From Streptomyces sp. NBC_01224 (GTDB taxonomy: Bacteria; Actinomycetota; Actinomycetes; Streptomycetales; Streptomycetaceae): DNA of 64,000 bases. The notes below the pieces were generated by a model. That model was given only the letters and a program-made list of their open reading frames with translations, was not told where the DNA came from and searched no databases. Both the position numbers and the translations under genes were made by a program. Each line of letters opens with the position of its first letter. Within the stretch, counting starts at the first letter, position 1. The DNA lies in the NCBI RefSeq assembly GCF_036002945.1, contig NZ_CP108530.1:186001-250000 (forward strand), in the 5' to 3' direction. Below, in pieces: positions 24,901 to 32,497 of this stretch.

Positions 24901-26893
24901 TGGCCAGCGCCTCGCGTGGCGAGATGCCGAAGAAGTCCGCGTCGAAGTCGGCGGCCTCGTGCAGGAACCCGCCGGAGCGCTGCCGCACCGTGCCCGGGCG
25001 CCTCTGGTCCGGGTGGAAGAGCGCCTCCAGGTCCCAGCCGCGGTTCGTGGGCAGGCCCGCCACGGCGTCGCGTCCGCCCGAGAGCAGCTCCCAGAACTGC
25101 TCGGGGGTGCGCACTCCGCCGGGCAGCCGCACCGCCATGGCGACGACCGCGATCGGCTCGTCCGCCGCGTGACCGGCTCCCGGCTCCCGCTGCTGCTGGG
25201 CCGGTTCTGCGCCCGGCCCGGTGTGCTGTACGCGCGGGCGCAGCAGGTCGTACAGCGCGTCGGTGAGGGCGCGTGGGGTGGGGTGGTCGAAGAGTGTGGC
25301 GATGCCGATGTCCTGACCGACGGCCGCCGCGAGGCGGTTGCGTAGCTGCACCGCGAGGACGGAGTCGAGTCCGAGCTCGGCGAAGGTGTGCGAGCCGCCC
25401 GCGGCCTGTGCCCCGGCGCCGGTCACCGCGGCGGTCTCCGCGTCGACCAGCCGGGCCAGCCGCTGACGTATCTCGTGCTCCGGTGCGTCCGCCGCGAAGA
25501 GCCCCGAGCGGGAGGGTCCGGCGGGCTGTGCGCCGAGGTCCGTCCCGGCGGGCGGAAGGTCCGGCAGCTCGGCACCCGGGGTCTGTTCGACGCCGGGGAA
25601 GGCGGCCGTCCAGTCGACCTCCACCCCGTGGACGTACGCCTCCGCCGCCGCGGTCAGAAAGCGCCGCAGCCCACCCTGGCCGCGAAGCAGCGTGGGCAGC
25701 ACCGCGTGCCCGGCGCCCGCCGCGTCGAGGGTCTGCCGCACGGCGGACGCGAGGACGGGGTGCGGGCTCACTTCGATGAAGACGCCCTCGCGGTCGTCGG
25801 CGCAGGTCCGCACCGAGCGCTCGAACTGCACGCGGCTGCGGAAGTTCTCGCACCAGTAGTCCGCCGTCAGTTCGCGGGTGTCGAGGGTGCTGCCGGTGAG
25901 GCTGGAGTAGAAGGGGACGGTGCCCGCGCCGGGCGTGAACCAGTCGAGCGCCGAGCGCAGTCCGTCGGTGACGTCGTCCATCTGCGGGGTGTGCGCGGCC
26001 ATCGAGACGCCGATCACCTGGGCGCGGACCCCTTCGGCTGTCAGCTCCGCCACGCAGCGCACGATCGGTTCCGTCGCCCCGGCGAGCAGCACCGAGCGGG
26101 GGCCGTTGACGCCGGCCAGGACGAGGTCCGGGCCCCAGGAGGCGAGGCGCGGCGCGATCTCGTCGGCGGGCAGGGCCACCGACGCCATGTCCCCGTTGCC
26201 GACGAGGGGCATGAGTTCCTTGCTCCAAAGCGCCACCGCGCGGGCGCCGTCTGGGAGGTCCACGCTTCCCGTGGCGTGGGCGGCAGCGAGGTCGCCCATG
26301 CTGTGTCCCACGACGGCGTCGGGCCGGACACCGAAGGAGCGCCACAGCTCGGTGAGGGCGGCGCTGACCGCGTAGAGGGCGGGCTGGACGATCTCGACCC
26401 GGGGCGTGGTGCCGGCGGCGGCCGCCGTGTCGAGGGCTTCGGTCAGCGACCAGCCCGACTCGGCGGCGAAGACGTCGGCGCACCGCGCGATCGCGTCCGC
26501 GAACACCGGTGACCCGCCGACGAGTTCGGTGGCCATGCCCGGCCACTGGGAACCCTGGCCCGGGTAGACGAAGGTGACGGGCGCCACGGCGTTTGCCGCT
26601 CCGCGCGCGACCGCCGGATGCGGGCTGCCGTCGGCGACGGCGGACAGGCCGTCGAGGAGTTCGGCGCGGGTGGATCCGACGATCACCGCGCGGTGGGGCA
26701 GGCACCGGTCCTGGCGGGCGAGCGCGGCGCCGAACGCGTCGGCGCCGAGGTCCGGTCGTGCGTCGAGGTGGGCGATGAGCCGGCGCGCCCAGGCGCGCAG
26801 CGCGCCGTCATCCGCTCCCGACAGGGCCCACGGCCGGGCCGCCCCTTCGGCGGATGCGGAAGTGTTCTCAACCTGACGGGAACTGCCGTTCAC
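15938..26893 (-). CDS. Modular type I PKS (AT-ACP loading module, modules 1 and 2)
   Basis: First synthase, 3651 aa. It opens with an AT (GHSMG ~198) and ACP (GLDS) and no KS, the DEBS1/avermectin style of loading module. About 25 residues after the GHSMG Ser the motif is VALWSK, with Trp where extender ATs have Arg to bind the carboxylate, so a plain acyl-CoA starter is expected. Module 1: KS (~578-1000), AT (GHSQG ~1213, RVDVVQ, YASH), KR (~1726, LDD motif, B-type), ACP (~2031). Module 2: KS (~2101), AT (GHSQG ~2716, RVDVVQ, YASH), KR (~3209, no LDD, Trp in AAVWG, A-type), ACP (~3516) and a docking tail. The extender ATs are all methylmalonyl type. The last ACP reads GAGRMRKSL after GFDSL, unlike the usual VELRNRL helix. 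Parts of module 2 have different codon usage from their surroundings. The gene is transcribed away from the acyltransferase operon. Confidence 0.96.
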   Translation of the reverse strand: MNGSSRQVENTSASAEGAARPWALSGADDGALRAWARRLIAHLDARPDLGADAFGAALARQDRCLPHRAVIVGSTRAELLDGLSAVADGSPHPAVARGAANAVAPVTFVYPGQGSQWPGMATELVGGSPVFADAIARCADVFAAESGWSLTEALDTAAAAGTTPRVEIVQPALYAVSAALTELWRSFGVRPDAVVGHSMGDLAAAHATGSVDLPDGARAVALWSKELMPLVGNGDMASVALPADEIAPRLASWGPDLVLAGVNGPRSVLLAGATEPIVRCVAELTAEGVRAQVIGVSMAAHTPQMDDVTDGLRSALDWFTPGAGTVPFYSSLTGSTLDTRELTADYWCENFRSRVQFERSVRTCADDREGVFIEVSPHPVLASAVRQTLDAAGAGHAVLPTLLRGQGGLRRFLTAAAEAYVHGVEVDWTAAFPGVEQTPGAELPDLPPAGTDLGAQPAGPSRSGLFAADAPEHEIRQRLARLVDAETAAVTGAGAQAAGGSHTFAELGLDSVLAVQLRNRLAAAVGQDIGIATLFDHPTPRALTDALYDLLRPRVQHTGPGAEPAQQQREPGAGHAADEPIAVVAMAVRLPGGVRTPEQFWELLSGGRDAVAGLPTNRGWDLEALFHPDQRRPGTVRQRSGGFLHEAADFDADFFGISPREALAMDPQQRLLLEVSWEALERAGISPEAVRATPTGVFTGVIAQEYGPRLADGAADVGGYLVTGTTTSVASGRIAYTLGLEGPAVTVDTACSSSLVALQLACRSLRAGETDLALAGGATVMPTPGMLVDFSRLGALAPDGRCKAFSADADGFGMAEGAGVLLLERLSDARRLGHPVLGVIRAVAVNQDGASNGLSAPNGQAQSRVIRRALADAGLSAADVDAVEAHGTGTRLGDPIEAQAVIETYGTGRPADRPLWLGSVKSNIGHTQAAAGVTGVIKMLLAMRHGTLPPTLHADRPSTEVDWSGGAVRLATEPVAWPDGPGPRRAGVSSFGISGTNAHAIVEAPPRPEPAAGAVGDEAAGGDRRRDCVVAPWAVSAHSEAALRTQARRLVAHVREHPELTATDVAFSLATTRAAARHRAAFVAHGRTEALAALDALAEGDSQAAAVGVARPQASPVFVFPGQGWQWAGMAVHLYDSVPVFARALDECAAALEPHLDFHVLPFLRAEAAAADGSPDAGLSTDRVDVVQPVLFAVMVSLASLWRAHGVEPAAVIGHSQGEIAAACVAGALSLDDAARLVAVRSRVIGRLRGHGGMVAVATTPDDLTRRLGDYDGRLETAALNGPRSVVVAGPDDDLNHLVAALDAEGVRATRLPVGYASHTAHMEDARADLNEELGRIEPLPGAVPFFSTVTGDWAEPGTLDSAYWFRNLRRTVRFEPAVRALVEQGYRAFIELSAHPVLTTAIEETGHDAGADLAAVGTVRRGHGGPEDFAGALATAWAAGVPVRWDSVFLGVPARPVPLPTSTFQPERFWWEPAPDAGTTAGGTGRGAAADALRYRIDWQRVPAPQPSAAGPRTWLVVRGAGAADAVAQAARASLEAAGATVTDLVLTAAPTRTDLAAALRSAAEGADRVGVLSLLAVDESVDEALGKTGEGAGTPLGLPSLGGTVVLAQAFTDSGLDGSLWCLTEDVQVTSADERPADPAREALWGLGRVIALEHPALWGGLVDVPAGSTAGIVRSLAGVLMGASGEDQVALRDQEVFVRRWKRAAPKAAPSTWEPTGTALVTGGTGGIGRHVARWLARRGAPHIVLTSRSGPDAPGADELAAEISALGSKVTFAACDVTDRDALRSLLGSLSDDQPLTSVFHTAATLDDGTLDALTGERIERAGRAKTLGAKNLHDLTADAPLTAFVLFSSFASAFGAPGLGGYAPGNAYLDGLARQRRAEGLPATSVAWGTWAGSGMAEGPVAERFRRHGVVEMAPEEALDALQTALDRAEVCPVITGIEWEHFLLAYTAQRPTRLFDALPEARDAREAVRREHGAAGTPLGGVADLPATERGRALLDLVRQHAASVLGHRDPERIDPERAFRELRFDSLASVELRNRLTAATGLRLPATLVYDYPHARAVAAFLEAELFGGAESRPDPRPAAGAAAGSVGDEDDPVVVVGMACRFPGGVNSPEDLWEFITANGDASAAAPDDRGWERRGAPGAGADRPMGNFLDAAGDFDPAFFGISPREALAMDPQQRQVLEVTWEAFERAGIRPETLRGSDTGVFVGMSHQGYAAGPVEGRDEVEGYLLTGNTASVASGRVAYVLGLEGPALTVDTACSSSLVALHLAARSLRDGEASLAVAGGVSVMAGPEVFTEFATQGALAADGRCKAYSEQADGFGMGEGVGLVVLERLSDARRNGHQVLAVVRGSAVNQDGASNGLSAPSGPAQRRVIRGALTSAGLSPADVDVVEGHGTGTVLGDPIEAQALLATYGRDRDHQRPLWLGSLKSNIGHAQAAAGVAGVIKMVLALRHGVLPASLHAREPSSHVEWSAGGVEVLRQARAWPVVAGRRRRAGVSAFGVSGTNAHVIVEEPPRAPVRREAGSVGVLEAAGVVPLVLSARTDTALAAQASRLGDYMTRHQDVRLPDVARALTASRQTFDRRAVALVRDVEDAGDTLRALAEGHPVSRAVTGVGGGGRRVVWVFPGQGSQWVGMGRGLLEVPVFAEALWECDAALAEVGGFSVVDVVRGVEGAPSLERVDVVQPVLFAVMVSLARLWRACGVEPDAVVGHSQGEIAAACVAGALSLRDAARVVALRARALTELRGHGAMLSLHLGRAEAEKLLSVAASGALELAAVNGPDAVVVAGDPEAVHRFKEHCAGAGIDARVLPVDYASHTSHVERLREAVTAPLSGITPRTPDIPLYSTLRGAFADGPDLDAAYWYENLRRTVEFEAAIEALGAAGHDAFVEVSTHPVLCGSIQDTLGDASTVVGSVRRGDDIPERFLASLAEAHAGGVAVDWRAVQGDGGPADPVDLPTYPFDHERFWLLPDVTGPARAADAWRYRVGWQETTPATVGGPAGRWLLLLPAATGGSAEHVWCAAAVQGLADHGAVPHPVTVPLDDPHALTTAVRDALAGQAESGAYAGVLSLLALGDADAGAEATPDLLRELEAADIDAPVWLATCGAVTTGADDPVTCPAGAQMWGLGQAAALERGARHTGLVDLPQEAGEAQRALFTDALTGVEDQIAVRPGAVLARRLLPAPLAADRAPGAAEAVVPQGTILVTGGTGGLGALTARRLAARGAQHLALVSRRGEAAPDVAPLVDELTGLGARVTVHACDIGTPEAVTFLVDRLRADGATITGVVHAAGLNQRTLLRDMTREEYREVLAAKVHGARNLADSCPDLSLFLLFSSGAAVWGSAGQGAYAAGNAFLDAFAQHRRAQGLAATSVAWGLWAEGGMTDDEQAVARLRDQGVRPMPGDRALEALETVLAGGESAVVVADVDWPRFTGTYEALRRRPLLDALPGARAAVSVAPQAPAAGAALRERLGGRPPAEQHLELTHLVRSHAAAVLGQEDTRTVGVDTAFRELGFDSLGAGRMRKSLSAATGLALPSTLIFDHPNAAALADHLRSELFTGPGHEDVVTATLGGLDRLEAHLGHVAGPQRAELARHLDRVLTALRTGPGHHGESRGTPPSPEPDLAEAGFDELLEALGRELGDNGQPTANR

Positions 26894-27322
26894 ACCTGAC
26901 TCCTAGTCGTCCGCGCATTACCAGGGAGCGGGCCTCTGCAAAACATGGCCCGCGGAAATGCCGGCCACACCGACTGCGACCTGACCGACGGGGAGCGTCA
27001 CCACAGAAAAAGCCGATCGACCCGTACGTCATAAGTGGTCGACTACCTTTGATCAGTGGCCAGTTGAACGTACACCAGCCAGCCACACCGCCCAAGGTAT
27101 CTACGGTCGACCAAATCGACTCGATTTCGAGACACCCCAGGTCACAGACGTTAGTTCAGCGACAGGGCACGCATATCCCAGCAATGGAATATTGATCCTC
27201 AAGCTTCCCTTTAGTTGGTCTCGACCGGCCTGCGCAATGATATGGCCGAAGCAATTTTGACCGGCCGTAAAAGGCGATGCCAACTCCTGGACAGCGGCAA
27301 CCAATTGAAGGGCCGGTGAGCC
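26894..27322. promoter_or_regulatory. Divergent intergenic region between PKS genes and acyltransferase operon
   Basis: A 429-bp stretch without a gene, clearly more AT-rich than its flanks (for example around 27000-27060 and 27180-27270). It must hold the promoters for the PKS operon on the minus strand and the acyltransferase-P450-aminotransferase-DesII operon on the plus strand. I could not pick convincing -10/-35 pairs or a regulator operator by eye. Confidence 0.6.
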
Positions 27323-28552
27323 TTGCTACCCGAGGAAAAATCCCACACACCATCCCCTGCCGATACGACCGACGACCGGGGAAGTCCGTCCGAACGGCTG
27401 CCGTCGCTGACCGGGTTGAGGTTCTTCGCCGCGTTCCTGGTGTTCGTCTGCCATGCGCTCAGCCAGTTCAACCCGCAGGCGGATCCCGCCTCGCACGACC
27501 TGGCCTACTTCCTGCTGCCGGCCGGACCGGTCGGCGTCTCCTTCTTCTTCGTCCTCAGCGGGTTCGTCCTGACGTACGCGGCACGGCCGGGCGACACGGT
27601 GCGGCGCTTCTGGCGGCGCCGGGTGGTGAAGATCTACCCGAGCCACGTCGCCACCTGGTCGGCCGGTCTCGTCCTGGCCTGGGTCACCGGCGCCGTCGTG
27701 ACCACATCGACGACGGCCGCCGCCCTGCTGCTCGTTCAGGCCTGGGTGCCGGACATGATCCTCACCGCCACGGTCAACCCGATCTCGTGGACACTCGCCT
27801 GTGAGCTGTTCTTCTACCTGCTGTTCCCGTTTATGTACCGGGGACTGCGCCGGCTGCCGCGGCGCCGGCTGTGGCCGGCCGCGGCCATCCTGGTGGCCCT
27901 GGTCATGGCCGTTCCGCACCTGGCGCGGCTGCTGCCCGGGGAGGTCGTACCGCTCGCGGGCTGGACCCAGACCCAGTTCTGGCTGGTCTACACGGCACCC
28001 CCCGTGCGGCTGCTGGAGTTCGCGCTCGGCATCGTGCTCGCGCTGCTCGTACGCGAAGGGATGTGGCCCGTCCTCAGCGTCAAGCTCGCCGCCGCCCTGT
28101 GCGTGGCCGGCTATGCGGTGGCCGGGGTGACGACGATGGTCACCGAGATGCCCCACCTGTGGGCGATGACGAGTGCCACGGTCCTCCCCCTGGCCGTGCT
28201 CATCCCCACGGCCGCCGTCCTGGACCGCAAGAATCTGCCCTCCCTGGCGCGCCGTCCGCGCCTGGTGCGGCTCGGCGAACTCTCCTTCGCCTTCTACCTC
28301 GTGCACCACATGATCCTCACGGCCTTCTTCGCCGCGCTGCCGGACGACGTCCGGCCGGGCCTGCCCGCGCTGACCGGCCTGGCGGTCGTGCTGTTCTTCG
28401 TCTGCTGGGCCGCTGCCTGGCTCCTGCACACCGCGGTCGAGTTGCCCGCCATGCGCAGCTGGAGCCGCCCGTCGGCAACCCCCCACGGACCTCTCACGCC
28501 CCACCCGGCACCCGGGCACTCCGAGCCCCTCACCGGTGAAAGGACACCATGA
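27323..28552 (+). CDS. Acyltransferase family 3 membrane protein (macrolide or sugar O-acyltransferase)
   Basis: 409 aa, rich in hydrophobic segments. The N-terminus LPSLTGLRFFAAFLVFVCHA and the next segment VSFFFVLSGFVL are the hallmarks of the acyltransferase-3 family of multi-pass membrane enzymes, which includes macrolide and deoxysugar O-acyltransferases such as MdmB and CarE. A TTG start is chosen: an in-frame TGA lies just upstream and GAAGGG sits about ten bases before it. It is first in a plus-strand operon; its TGA overlaps the ATG of the P450 gene (ATGA). In lankamycin-type compounds a sugar hydroxyl and a lactone hydroxyl are acetylated, so acetylation of a deoxysugar or the macrolactone is the likely role. 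The acceptor cannot be told from sequence. Confidence 0.85.
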   Translation: MLPEEKSHTPSPADTTDDRGSPSERLPSLTGLRFFAAFLVFVCHALSQFNPQADPASHDLAYFLLPAGPVGVSFFFVLSGFVLTYAARPGDTVRRFWRRRVVKIYPSHVATWSAGLVLAWVTGAVVTTSTTAAALLLVQAWVPDMILTATVNPISWTLACELFFYLLFPFMYRGLRRLPRRRLWPAAAILVALVMAVPHLARLLPGEVVPLAGWTQTQFWLVYTAPPVRLLEFALGIVLALLVREGMWPVLSVKLAAALCVAGYAVAGVTTMVTEMPHLWAMTSATVLPLAVLIPTAAVLDRKNLPSLARRPRLVRLGELSFAFYLVHHMILTAFFAALPDDVRPGLPALTGLAVVLFFVCWAAAWLLHTAVELPAMRSWSRPSATPHGPLTPHPAPGHSEPLTGERTP

Positions 28553-29763
28553 ACCAGCCGCAACTGCCCGAGGTCCTCGACCTGAGCGGCGAGCTCTTCC
28601 ACACCGACCAGTACGCGACGTACCGGGACATCCTCGAGCACCGTCCGGTGACGAAGGTGCGCTTCTACGACGGCTCCTTCGTCTGGCTCGTGAACCGTTA
28701 CGAGGACGTACGCGCCGCCCTGAGCGACCCCCGGCTGAGCAACGACCCCACCAAACAGTCGGACATCGACCTCTCCGCGGCCACCGGCATCCCGGCGGAC
28801 CTGGTCGAGTACTTCCAGCGGAACATGTTCCGCAGCGACGAACCGGACCACGGCCGGCTGCGCAAGCTCGTCTCCCGGGAATTCACCATGCGGCGCATCA
28901 ACGCGCTCCGGCCGCGGATCCAGGAGATCGCCGAGGACCTGGTGGAGAAGTTCGCCGCCACCGGCGGCGGGGACCTGGTGGGCGCGCTCGCCCGCCCGCT
29001 GCCGCTCACCGTCATGTGCGAACTGCTCGGCGTCCCCGAGGCGGACCGCGCGGACTTCCAGCTCTGGTCCCAGCACGTCGTGGAGAGCGACCCGGCGTTC
29101 GCGGAGCGCAACGCCGTCTCGTACCGCAGCCTCTTCGAGTGCATCCGCTCGCTGATCCGGCGCCGGCGCGACGCGCCGGGCGAGGACCTGCTGTCGGCCC
29201 TGGTCGAACTGCGCGACTCCGGAGACAGCCTCTCCGAGGACGAACTGATCTCGACGGCGTTCCTGCTGCTCGTCGCGGGGATCGAGACCACGGTCAACGT
29301 CCTCGGCACGGGGTCCTTCCTCCTGCTGACCCACCCCGACCAGCTCGCCCGCCTCCGTGCGGACGACGGTCTTTTGGGGTCCGCCGTGGAGGAGATCCTG
29401 CGCTACATGGCTCCCATCGAGATGACGAGCAGGCACACCCTGGAGCCCGTCGAGATCGGCGGGGAGTCCATCGACGCGCAGAGCACGGTCCTGATCAACC
29501 TGGCCGCCGCCAACCGCGACCCGGCACGGTTCACGGACCCGCAGTCCTTCCGGGCCGACCGCAACGACGGCAGCCACCTCACCTTCGGCCACGGCATCCA
29601 TTACTGCCTCGGCGCCGCGCTGGCGCGGGCGGAGGCGGAAGTCTTCTTCGACGTGCTCCTGAAGCGCTTCCCGGCCATGGAGCTCTCCGTTCCCAGCGCC
29701 GAATTGACGTGGCGTCACGTCTTCATGCGCGGTCCGCTCGAGCTGCCCGTCTCCTGGCGGTGA
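28549..29763 (+). CDS. Cytochrome P450, macrolide hydroxylase type
   Basis: 404 aa, a soluble bacterial class I P450. Visible motifs: I-helix VAGIETT with the oxygen-activating Thr, ExxR as EILR, and the heme loop FGHGIHYCLG with the ligand Cys at 353. Because this Cys and the I-helix Thr are present, it is a true monooxygenase and not one of the heme-less P450-like activators (DesVIII/EryCII) that assist macrolide glycosyltransferases. The start overlaps the end of the acyltransferase gene, and the aminotransferase gene follows 4 bp after its stop. It probably hydroxylates the macrolactone ring or the starter-derived side chain. Ferredoxin and reductase partners are not in the window. Confidence 0.93.
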   Translation: MNQPQLPEVLDLSGELFHTDQYATYRDILEHRPVTKVRFYDGSFVWLVNRYEDVRAALSDPRLSNDPTKQSDIDLSAATGIPADLVEYFQRNMFRSDEPDHGRLRKLVSREFTMRRINALRPRIQEIAEDLVEKFAATGGGDLVGALARPLPLTVMCELLGVPEADRADFQLWSQHVVESDPAFAERNAVSYRSLFECIRSLIRRRRDAPGEDLLSALVELRDSGDSLSEDELISTAFLLLVAGIETTVNVLGTGSFLLLTHPDQLARLRADDGLLGSAVEEILRYMAPIEMTSRHTLEPVEIGGESIDAQSTVLINLAAANRDPARFTDPQSFRADRNDGSHLTFGHGIHYCLGAALARAEAEVFFDVLLKRFPAMELSVPSAELTWRHVFMRGPLELPVSWR

Positions 29764-29767
29764 CCCC

Positions 29768-30967
29768 GTGAAGCGTGCCCTCACCGATCTCGCGCTCTTC
29801 GGCGGCCCTGAGGCCTTCCTGCGCCCCCTTCTGGTGGGCATGCCCACCGTCGGCGACCGGGCCCGGTTCCTCGCCCGTCTCGAATGGGCCCTGGACAACG
29901 ACTGGCTGACCAACGGCGGCCCGCTGACCACCGAGCTGGAGGGCCGCATCGCCGACCTGGCCGGCGTGCGGTACTGCGTCGCCACGTGCAACGCCACCGC
30001 GGCGCTCCAGCTGGTCCTGAAGGCCTCGGGGGTCACCGGCCAGGTCATCATGCCGTCGCTGACCTTCGCGGCCACTCCCCACGCGGCGAGCTGGGTGGGG
30101 CTCGAGCCGGTCTTCTGCGATGTCGACCCGGTCACCGGATGCCTGGACCCCGCGCGGGTCGAGGAGCTCCTCACCCCCGCCACCGGCGCCATCCTGGGCG
30201 TCCACCTGTGGGGCCGGGCGGCACCGGTCACCGAGCTGGAGAAGCTCGCCGCGGAGCACGGGGTGAAACTGTTCTTCGACGCGGCCCACGCCTTCGGCTG
30301 CACCTCCGGTGACCGGCCGATCGGCAGCTTCGGGAACGCGGAGGTATTCAGCCTCCACGCCACCAAGACGGTCATGGCCTTCGAGGGCGGGGCGGTGACC
30401 ACCGACGACGGCGAGCTCGCCGAACGGCTCGTGGCCCTGCGCAACTTCGGTATCGACCGGGACAAGTCGGTCACCGCCGTCGGCGTGAACGCCAAGATGA
30501 GCGAGTGCTCGGCCGCCATGGGCCTCACCTCCCTCGACGCCTTCGAGGAGACCCGCGTACGCAACCGTGAGAACCACGCCCTCTACCGGTCAGAACTGCG
30601 CGGGGTCCCCGGCATCGAGGTGCTGCCCTTCGACGAGAAGGAGCGCAACAACCACCAGTACCTGATGCTGCTCACCGACCGTGCCGTCACCGGTCTGCAC
30701 CGCGACCGGCTGCGGACCCTCCTGCAGGCCGAGAAGGTCTTCCCCCAGCTGTACTTCTCGCCGCCCTGCCACCTGATGCCCGCCTACCGGACCGATCCCC
30801 CGCTCCGGCTCGAGCACACCGAGCGCCTGTCCGAGCGGGTACTCGCGCTGCCCACCGGGCCGTCGGTGTCCTTCGAGGACATCCGCCGGGTGTGCAGCAT
30901 CATCCGGCTCGCCGCAGAGCGCGGCGAGCAGATCGAGGCGATGTGGGCGCAGGCAGTGCCCGCATGA
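29768..30967 (+). CDS. DesI-type dTDP-4-keto-6-deoxyglucose 4-aminotransferase
   Basis: 399 aa, GTG start, member of the DegT/DnrJ/EryC1 PLP-dependent sugar aminotransferase family. The PLP-binding Lys is K200 in HATKTVMAFEGG, and FFDAAHAFG carries the Asp that contacts the pyridine nitrogen. The gene overlaps the downstream radical SAM gene by four bases (ATGA). That pairing is the signature of C-4 deoxygenation by the DesI/DesII route: this enzyme would place an amino group at C-4 of dTDP-4-keto-6-deoxy-D-glucose and the next enzyme would remove it. Family membership is clear; the C-4 rather than C-3 assignment rests on the neighbour. Confidence 0.9.
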   Translation: MKRALTDLALFGGPEAFLRPLLVGMPTVGDRARFLARLEWALDNDWLTNGGPLTTELEGRIADLAGVRYCVATCNATAALQLVLKASGVTGQVIMPSLTFAATPHAASWVGLEPVFCDVDPVTGCLDPARVEELLTPATGAILGVHLWGRAAPVTELEKLAAEHGVKLFFDAAHAFGCTSGDRPIGSFGNAEVFSLHATKTVMAFEGGAVTTDDGELAERLVALRNFGIDRDKSVTAVGVNAKMSECSAAMGLTSLDAFEETRVRNRENHALYRSELRGVPGIEVLPFDEKERNNHQYLMLLTDRAVTGLHRDRLRTLLQAEKVFPQLYFSPPCHLMPAYRTDPPLRLEHTERLSERVLALPTGPSVSFEDIRRVCSIIRLAAERGEQIEAMWAQAVPA

Positions 30968-32481
30968 GCGCCATCGGTCCGGAGCCCGACCCGGAGGTAA
31001 CAGTTCTCGTGGACACCGCCCAAGCGATCACGCCCGCGCAGGCGATCGAAGACGTGGCACGTCCCGGCGGGGACCGTGCCGCCGCGATCCGCGTCCTGCG
31101 CACCCGCCTCGCCCTGCTCGGCGACACCGGCGAGGGGGCCCGGGACCGCGCCGGTCACCTCGTCGACCTGGCCGTGCGGTACGGCTCCCATCCCTTCACC
31201 ACTCTGGAGCAGGCCCGTCATCAGCTGGACGTGGACCGCACCGCCTTCACGACGCTGCTCGGACTCTTCCGCCGCATACCCGAGCTCGGCACGGCCGTCC
31301 AGCGGGGCCCGGAGGGGAAGTACTGGTCCAACACCATCCTTCCGCTGGAACGGACGGGTGCGCTCGACGCAGTGGTGCACCGGCGCCCGGCCTTCCCCTA
31401 CAGCGTCGGCCTCTACCCCGGTCCGACCTGCATGTTCCGCTGCCACTTCTGCGTACGCGTCACCGGTGCGCGCTACGACGCCTCCGCCATGGACGCGGGC
31501 AACGCCATGTTCGCCTCCGTCATCGACGAGGTGCCCGACACCCAGCCCTCCACGGTGTACTTCTCCGGCGGGCTCGAACCGCTCACCAACCCCGGACTCG
31601 GTGAACTGGCGGCGCGCGGCGGCGGACGCGGGCTCGACATGACGCTCTACACCAACGCCTTCGCCCTCACCGACCGGACGCTCGAACGCCAGCCGGGGCT
31701 GTGGTCGCTGCACGCGATCCGCACCTCGCTGTACGGCCTGAACGACACCGAGTACGAGGCCACCACGACCAAACCGCGCGCCTTCGGGCGGGTCAGCGCC
31801 AACCTGGCCTCGTTCATGGCGCAGCGGGCGCAGCGCGGCGCCCCGCTCCGGCTCGGCCTCAACTACATCATCCTGCCGGGGCGGGCCGACCGGCTCATGG
31901 ACCTCGTGGACTTCGTGGCCGACCTGAACGAGCACTCCCCCGACCGTCCCCTGGACTTCGTGACGGTGCGCGAGGACTACAGCGGCCGCGAGGACGGCCT
32001 GCTCGCTCCTGGCGAGCGAGCCCAACTGCGCGATGCGCTGCGGGACTTCACCGCGTACGCGCGAGAGCGAACTCCCGCGCTGCACATCGATCTCGGTTAC
32101 GCCCTGGAGAGTCTGCGCAGCGGGGTGGACACCAAGCTCCTGCGCATCAGCCCGCAGACCATGCGAGGCTCCGCGCACGCGCAGGTCGCGGTGCAGGTCG
32201 ACCTGCTGGGCGATGTCTACCTCTACCGCGAGTCGGGATTCCCCGAACTCGTGGGCGCGCACCGCTACATCGCCGGGCGCGTCACCCCGGCCAAGAGCCT
32301 GCACGAGGTGGTCCACGAGTTCGTCGAGCGGCATCCGCACATCGAGCCGCGACCCGGCGACGAGTACTTCCTCGACGGTTTCGACCAGGCCGTGACCGCG
32401 CGCCTCAACCAGATGGAGCAGGACATCGCCGACGGGTGGGAGGAGCACCGGGGCCTGCTGGGCGCGGACACCGCGGGGTGA
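30964..32481 (+). CDS. DesII-type radical SAM dTDP-4-amino-4,6-dideoxyglucose deaminase
   Basis: 505 aa. The radical SAM cluster motif CMFRCHFC (C156, C160, C163, CX3CX2C) followed by VRVTGARY is characteristic of DesII, which converts dTDP-4-amino-4,6-dideoxy-D-glucose to the 3-keto-4,6-dideoxy sugar with loss of ammonia. A second family feature is the GG-E-like segment YFSGGLEPLTNPG. It is translationally coupled to the aminotransferase. In desosamine clusters this step is followed by DesV and DesVI; neither is seen here, so the 3-keto group may instead be reduced and methylated, as in D-chalcose. It needs a [4Fe-4S] cluster and SAM, which also ties it to the SAM supply genes. Confidence 0.93.
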   Translation: MSAIGPEPDPEVTVLVDTAQAITPAQAIEDVARPGGDRAAAIRVLRTRLALLGDTGEGARDRAGHLVDLAVRYGSHPFTTLEQARHQLDVDRTAFTTLLGLFRRIPELGTAVQRGPEGKYWSNTILPLERTGALDAVVHRRPAFPYSVGLYPGPTCMFRCHFCVRVTGARYDASAMDAGNAMFASVIDEVPDTQPSTVYFSGGLEPLTNPGLGELAARGGGRGLDMTLYTNAFALTDRTLERQPGLWSLHAIRTSLYGLNDTEYEATTTKPRAFGRVSANLASFMAQRAQRGAPLRLGLNYIILPGRADRLMDLVDFVADLNEHSPDRPLDFVTVREDYSGREDGLLAPGERAQLRDALRDFTAYARERTPALHIDLGYALESLRSGVDTKLLRISPQTMRGSAHAQVAVQVDLLGDVYLYRESGFPELVGAHRYIAGRVTPAKSLHEVVHEFVERHPHIEPRPGDEYFLDGFDQAVTARLNQMEQDIADGWEEHRGLLGADTAG

Positions 32482-32497
32482 GCGCGCCGCGCCGGGC

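Noticed and set aside
28549..29763. Possibility that the P450 is a heme-less glycosyltransferase activator (DesVIII/EryCII type)
   Set aside because: The heme-ligand Cys (FGHGIHYCLG) and the I-helix Thr are both present.
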